A program made the position numbers and the translations under genes. This document shows, in pieces, positions 59,650 to 64,000 of a stretch of DNA of 64,000 nt (positions are counted from its first letter, which is position 1; every line of letters starts with the position of its first letter). Below the pieces are notes generated by a model. That model was given only the letters and a program-made list of their open reading frames with translations. It did not search any database and had not been told where the DNA came from. This DNA is from Orientallactaga sibirica (taxonomy: Eukaryota; Chordata; Mammalia; Rodentia; Dipodidae), in NCBI GenBank assembly GCA_036365145.1, contig JAEOAD010000001.1, forward strand, positions 100,723,501-100,787,500, given 5' to 3'.

Positions 59650-60015
59650 AAAGCCCTAGGTTTTCATGGCAGTTTGGTACAAGGTAGTTCTGAACTCCTT
59701 TGCTCTTGCATTGTGTATGTCAATTGTGGAGAATCCATAAAAGGAGCTTTGAGCACTGCCATCCAGATGCTCATAGTCATGATACAAAAAATAAAGACTG
59801 TGGAAATCAGCACAGTTTCTCCCAAAGATTATCATTAGCTTAATTGCCAAAAGTAGATATCCTATACAAAATGCTTTCATTAATTTATCTCAACAAAGGC
59901 AAGTAGCATTTATCTAAATATATTCTCTTCATTTACACTAAGCTCAGAGACCAAGATTTATCATGAGATAATTTAGTTTGAAAAGCTACTCTTACATATT
60001 TTGACAGAACGTGTT

Positions 60016-60334
60016 TGTGGTGGTTTGAATGTCAAATGTAGGCTCACATGCTCTTGATTAAGCCTCCTACTTGATGCCTACCTGATGCATCCTTAGGGAG
60101 GTGGAGCCTTGCTGGAGGATATGTGTTGACGGTTAATGGGGTGGACCTTGAGGTTCATTAGTTCATTCCATTTCATGTTTGGAGCTTTCTCTCTACTATC
60201 TCTCTCTCTCTCTCTCTCTTCCTCCTCCCTGTTTGTGTATGAAGATGTGAGATGTTACCATGCTTTCTCCACTATGGTGAAACTTCCCCTCAAAATGGTG
60301 TGTTTGTCCTAGCAACGAGAAGGTAACTGATACA
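60016..60334 (+). mobile_element. MaLR-type solo LTR
   Basis: It starts TGTGGTGGTTTGAATGTC and contains GGGAGGTGGAGCCTTGCTGGAGG, a (TC)n run and TGAAACTTCCCCTCAAAATGG. It ends AACTGATACA. Confidence 0.8.
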
Positions 60335-60392
60335 ATCATCACTTTCAATGAATTTCTAAATTGAAACAGTAATAGTTAAGATGAATTAACTC

Positions 60393-60606
60393 AGGGCTGC
60401 AGAGATGGCTTAGTGGTCTAGGTGCTTGCCTGCACAGCCCAAGGACCCAGTTTTGATTCACCAGTACCTACATAAGCCAGATGCACAAGGTGGTACATGT
60501 GTTGGAGTTCATTTGCAGTAGCTGGTGGCCCTAGAATGCCCATTCTCTCTCTTTCCTTCTTTCTTTCTTTCAAATGAATGAATAAATGAATGTAATTTTT
60601 AAAAAT
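60393..60606 (+). mobile_element. B2-like SINE
   Basis: GGGCTGCAGAGATGGCTTAGTGG head, AGCCAGATGCACAAGGTGG core and a CTTTCTTTCTTTC tract before the A-rich tail. Confidence 0.88.
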
Positions 60607-60636
60607 TCATTTTCAAAAGCTTTAAAAATGTAAGCA

Positions 60637-60663
60637 GGGCCAGGTGTGGTGGCACATGTCTTT
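60637..60663 (+). mobile_element. B1 fragment, first 27 bases only
   Basis: GCCAGGTGTGGTGGCACATG and TCTTT, the B1 5' end, run straight into A6. The remainder of B1 is absent. Confidence 0.65.
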
Positions 60664-61348
60664 AAAAAATGGTAAATTTTCTCACTGGACATTGGAGGAA
60701 TCTTGGCCTACTAAAAAGCATCAGCTTATCCAGCCACTCTAGTGATGCAAGAGAAAATAAAATATACACATTTTAATTAACATCCAGCATTGCCCTAATT
60801 ATTTTACTTCTGAAATTGCATAAGTGTATGTGCTAATATTCTGAGTTCTGGAAGTAGACTAAATACAAATGCTCACTCTCCTAGTTAGTAGCTCTTTGAA
60901 TACCAATACAAAATATAGCTTGTGACACTGTGTTCCCCCTATCCCTGCACAGACTGACTGAGGCCTCTTGATCCCCACAATAAATACCAATGACTGCACT
61001 GGAGAAGACTCTCAGCAGAATTGGAGCAGGCAAGAGGCTGATGTGTGTGTGCAATCTTTACTTCTGTCCAACATCTGTGAACTGTAACTATAGACTGGAA
61101 CAACTTTGAGGAGATTTGAGAAACTGCACTGCAAACTCCACATCCTGACACTAGAAGCCCCCAGGTATGGTACTCACAAAGATTGGTTCTTAGCTGTGCT
61201 AGGACCATGTTTTTAGAGGTATGAGCCTTTGATAGTGTGGGAACTTTGGACCAGTCCAATTTAACCATAAGCCGTTTTACTAAAGTCATGTGGATCAGTA
61301 TCACTGGTCCAACAATTATTATTTTTTCTTACAGCCTGTAAAAGTTGG
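60664..61348. other. Unassigned sequence
   Basis: The 121-codon minus-strand frame at 60939-61304 has no recognisable domain. It may be incidental. Confidence 0.4.
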
Positions 61349-61701
61349 AGGGCTGGGGAAATCGCTCAATAGGGAAGAACATATGCTATGCAAGTATGAA
61401 GAATTGAGAAGACCTAAGATCACCTGAATTCAATCTCTAGCACCCACTGAAATAGCCGAGCATAGCCACGCATGCCTTCAACCTCGTGCCATGGTGGGTG
61501 GAGAGCAGAAAACCTGTAGGCTCATTGATATACCAGGATGGCTGAGAGTGGCAATTCCAACTTCAGTAAGAAACTCTATGTTAAGGTAATAAAGTTGAAG
61601 AGAAAAACTATAAAATAGGACACCTGAAATTAATCTTTAACCCTTGAGCCCACTCATAAAGTTCATTCACACATCTGCACAAGACATGCATATACACCAT
61701 A

Positions 61702-61741
<40 letters not shown>
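61349..61741 (+). mobile_element. B4-like composite SINE ending in (CA)n
   Basis: The tRNA-like head AGGGCTGGGGAAATCGCTCA is followed by AATTCAATCTCTAGCACCCAC and a B1-like middle (CATGCCTTCAACC). The end is AACTATAAAATAGGACACCTGAAATTAATC-type and a CA array at 61707-61740. The layout fits rodent B4-type SINEs. Confidence 0.6.
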
Positions 61742-61742
<1 letters not shown>

Positions 61743-61984
61743 GTTCATGCACACATCAACAAGTAGTAAGTTTGAGCAAATCATTTAATCTTTTTGCCTC
61801 AGGTTTAGCAATGCTAAAATTAGTATTTTAAAAGCTGCGTTTCTACAGAGTTGATGTAGAGATTGGATGAGAATATATATATATCAATACTTGTTAAATA
61901 GTAGTGTACTTCTATACCTTGTACCTTTTAAATGTATATTATAAAATTGTATAGCATTGTGCATGACTGTTTTGTGTGTATGTA

Positions 61985-62335
61985 TAGGATATGTGTTTGT
62001 ATGTATATGTAAGATGTGCGTGTGCATGTGTGTGCTTATGAACTTGCACATGCGACTGCATACATGTGGACATCTGAGGACAACCTCAGGTGTTTGTGCT
62101 CTCCGTCCACTTTGCTTGAGATATGGTTTGCCTTGTTGTTTTATATTGGCCACTGAATGTGCAACTGTTTAGCTGGCTCACAAACTCATGGTCCACTTTC
62201 CATTGTTGTAGGCATGAGGAGATTACTCATGTGACACTTTGCATCCCACTATATGTGGGGTCTGGCAATTGAACTGGGGCCAGCAGCATTGTAAGCAAGT
62301 ACCTTCAACCACTAAGCCATCTCTTCAGTCCCCTA
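61985..62335 (-). mobile_element. Degraded B4-like composite SINE (tentative)
   Basis: A TGTG-rich start, GTGGACATCTGAGGACAACCTCAGG, then CAATTGAACTGGGGCCAGCAG and CAACCACTAAGCCATCTCTTCAG. This is the reverse complement of a tRNA-type head. It is the mirror-image counterpart of 61349-61741, and the two face each other. Confidence 0.5.
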
Positions 62336-62343
62336 AAATATGC

Positions 62344-64000
62344 AGCTTTTTTTTATTGACAACTCCTATACTTACATACAAAAAACACATGATATTTCCT
62401 TCCCCTCCCCCCATTCCCCTTTAGAACTCCAATCTTCATTGCATCCCTCCCTCTCTCCATTAGTCTCTCTTTTAATTTGATGTCATCATCTTTTTCTTCT
62501 ATTATGAAGGTCTTGCGAAGGTATTGCTAGGCATTGCAAGGTCATGGATATTGAGGCCAATTTCTGTCTGGGCAGTTGCATTGTAAGGAGTCATACCCTT
62601 CCTTTGGCTCTTCCATTCTATCCACCCCCTCTTCCACAATGGTCCTTGAGCCTTGGAAGTTGTGACAGAGGTGTTTCAGTGCTGGGCACTCCTACCTCCC
62701 TTCTTTTCAGCACTATGTTGCCTTTTGGGTCATCCCAGTGGTCATCGCCATCTGAAAAGAGAAGCTTCTCTAACCAGAAGTGAGAGTAGCATTAATATGT
62801 GAGTATGAACATTAAGTGTAGTGCTTTGAGGGTAGCTTGGTGGGAATAATATATACATTTAACCAGACAAGAGCAGGCTTTATACCCCTAGGACTCATGA
62901 CCTCCCCTGCCATAGAATTTTGCTTAGGTTTTTCAGTACCAGATATGTATTACCTCCCATAGAAAGGGCCTTCAGTCCAATTAAGGAGCAGTTGGTTACC
63001 CCAAGAGCAGACATGCCACTATTGTATGCATTCAGTCATTGGGCCTGTATGGCCAAACTTGAATTTTCAGTGTCCAGTGTTTTCACTGCTGATGACTTCT
63101 GTCTCCCATATGGCTGCATGCAGTGCAACTTTTTTTCCAGCTTTCAGTTGGGTGGTCTACAGGGAGAAGGTTTTCTCCTCAGCACCAGTTTGCTTTCTCA
63201 GTGACCGTGCCTCTCAGGCAAGAGATGTCTTCAGCAAAAGGGTCTTACCATCTATTTCTCAAGGGCAACCAAGGGCTTTGGCAATAGACTTTAATGTTTT
63301 AGAGGCTACCAGGACCTCCTTGGCCAACAAATCACTGGAAGATATCTCATCCCAGGCACTGAAAATTTTCTAGTAACAGTCTACAGCTTCTGGATGTGCC
63401 ATTATTCAAAAAAGTAGGTTTACATAAGTCTTATTCACACTATCTTGAATTTTGATTGACCCTCCCCCTGCCCTTCTTTTACACATTCTTTTCCCATGGT
63501 CTCTCATAGGCCATTCCCCTCCCTGTAATCTGTTCTTCTACTTACATATGTGCAATACCATACACTTAAATCCTTCCTTCTCCTGCCTCCCTTATAGCCT
63601 TTTACCAACTTACTGGTTTCTGGTACCTATTTTTGGTTCCAGTTCACACATAAATCTATACATTTGTAGCTAGGATCCACATATGAGAGAACATGTGATG
63701 TTTGGCTTTCTGATCCTGGGTTACCTCACTTAATATAGTCCTTTCCAGATCCATCCATTTCCCTGCAAATTTCATAATTTCATTTTTCTTTACTGCTGAA
63801 TAGAACTCCACTGTGTAAATGTACCACATCTTTATTATCCATTTATCTGTGGAGGTACATCTAGGCTGGTTCCATTTCTTAGCTATTGTGAATACAGCAG
63901 CAATAAACATGGTTGTGCAAGTATCTCTAAGGTAGTGAGAAGACTCCTCCGGATATATGCCTAGGAGTGCTATAGCTGGATCATATGGGAAATCTATTTT
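62344..64000 (-). mobile_element. L1 3' end (3'UTR and end of ORF2), runs off window
   Basis: The poly-A appears as TTTTTTTT at 62347. A 3'UTR of about 1.3 kb follows, then the coding end of ORF2. The 3'UTR differs from that of the plus-strand L1 at 28193-30420, so the two belong to different L1 lineages or ages. Confidence 0.8.
63656..63910 (-). pseudogene. L1 ORF2 C-terminal coding end
   Basis: An 84-codon frame open on the minus strand, ending in a stop, reads MFIAAVFTIAKKWNQPRC, then YIYTVEFYSAVKKNE, ERTILSEVTQ and FSHMW. These are conserved C-terminal landmarks of L1 ORF2p. Only this part lies in the window and sequence further upstream is not open for long, so I treat it as a dead-copy remnant. 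Confidence 0.87.

Noticed and set aside
1..64000. CRISPR array, operon or other prokaryotic system
   Set aside because: The regularly repeated units are SINE or simple repeats. The sequence is mammalian nuclear DNA with no bacterial gene organisation.

Overview
This is a window of mammalian nuclear DNA, almost certainly rodent, and most likely from a jerboa (Dipodidae, e.g. Jaculus). The evidence is the interspersed repeats. There are more than twenty copies of a B2-like tRNA-derived SINE with the start GGCTGGAGAGATGGCTTAG, an internal AGCCAGATGCACAAGGGGG box, a (TC)n tract and an AATAAATAAA tail. There are also several B1 (7SL-derived) SINEs, rodent-type L1 3' ends, MaLR-type LTRs and long simple repeats. 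The base composition is AT-rich. I found no supportable exon, host protein-coding gene, functional RNA gene or CpG island. The open reading frames present are chance frames or remnants of mobile elements, so I read the window as intergenic or deep-intronic sequence.

Layout. 1-278: the 3' part of a MaLR-like LTR. 1.9-6.9 kb: a SINE cluster with a MaLR LTR and an L1 3'UTR fragment. 8.2-9.3 kb: an (AT)n tract with an inverted repeat, a B2-B1 composite SINE and a solo LTR. 9.3-12.9 kb: unique sequence. 12.9-17.8 kb: SINEs and three MaLR LTRs. 17.8-24.5 kb: mostly unique. 24.5-28.1 kb: old MIR/MER repeats and long simple repeats. 28.1-30.4 kb: L1 3' sequence on the + strand. 30.4-45.5 kb: mostly unique, with a few SINEs, a palindrome, a G-quadruplex-prone pentanucleotide array and MaLR copies. 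45.5-52 kb: a solo LTR, B1 copies and an internally deleted endogenous retrovirus (ERV). 52-62.3 kb: SINEs, a solo LTR with a perfect 5-bp target duplication, and MaLR LTRs. 62.3-64 kb: a minus-strand L1 3' end running off the window.

The most informative object is the ERV at 47855-51781. It has paired LTRs of about 393 bp and an imperfect 6-bp target duplication. Its primer-binding site matches the 3' end of elongator tRNA-Met. It keeps frameshifted pieces of a betaretrovirus-type RNase H and integrase, the C-terminal part of a type-D/gamma-like envelope transmembrane subunit, and a polypurine tract. Between env and the 3' LTR lies a two-fold repeated motif that looks like the constitutive transport element (CTE) of Mason-Pfizer-type retroviruses, here apparently laid out as two side-by-side hairpins. 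Its integrase is interrupted by a sense-oriented patch: the 5' half of a tRNA-Lys, ending exactly before the anticodon, followed by a piece of the same MaLR-like LTR family found elsewhere in the window.

All family assignments come from reading the sequence and remembered family features. No database search was run. Boundaries supported by target-site duplications are good to a few bases; the others are approximate.
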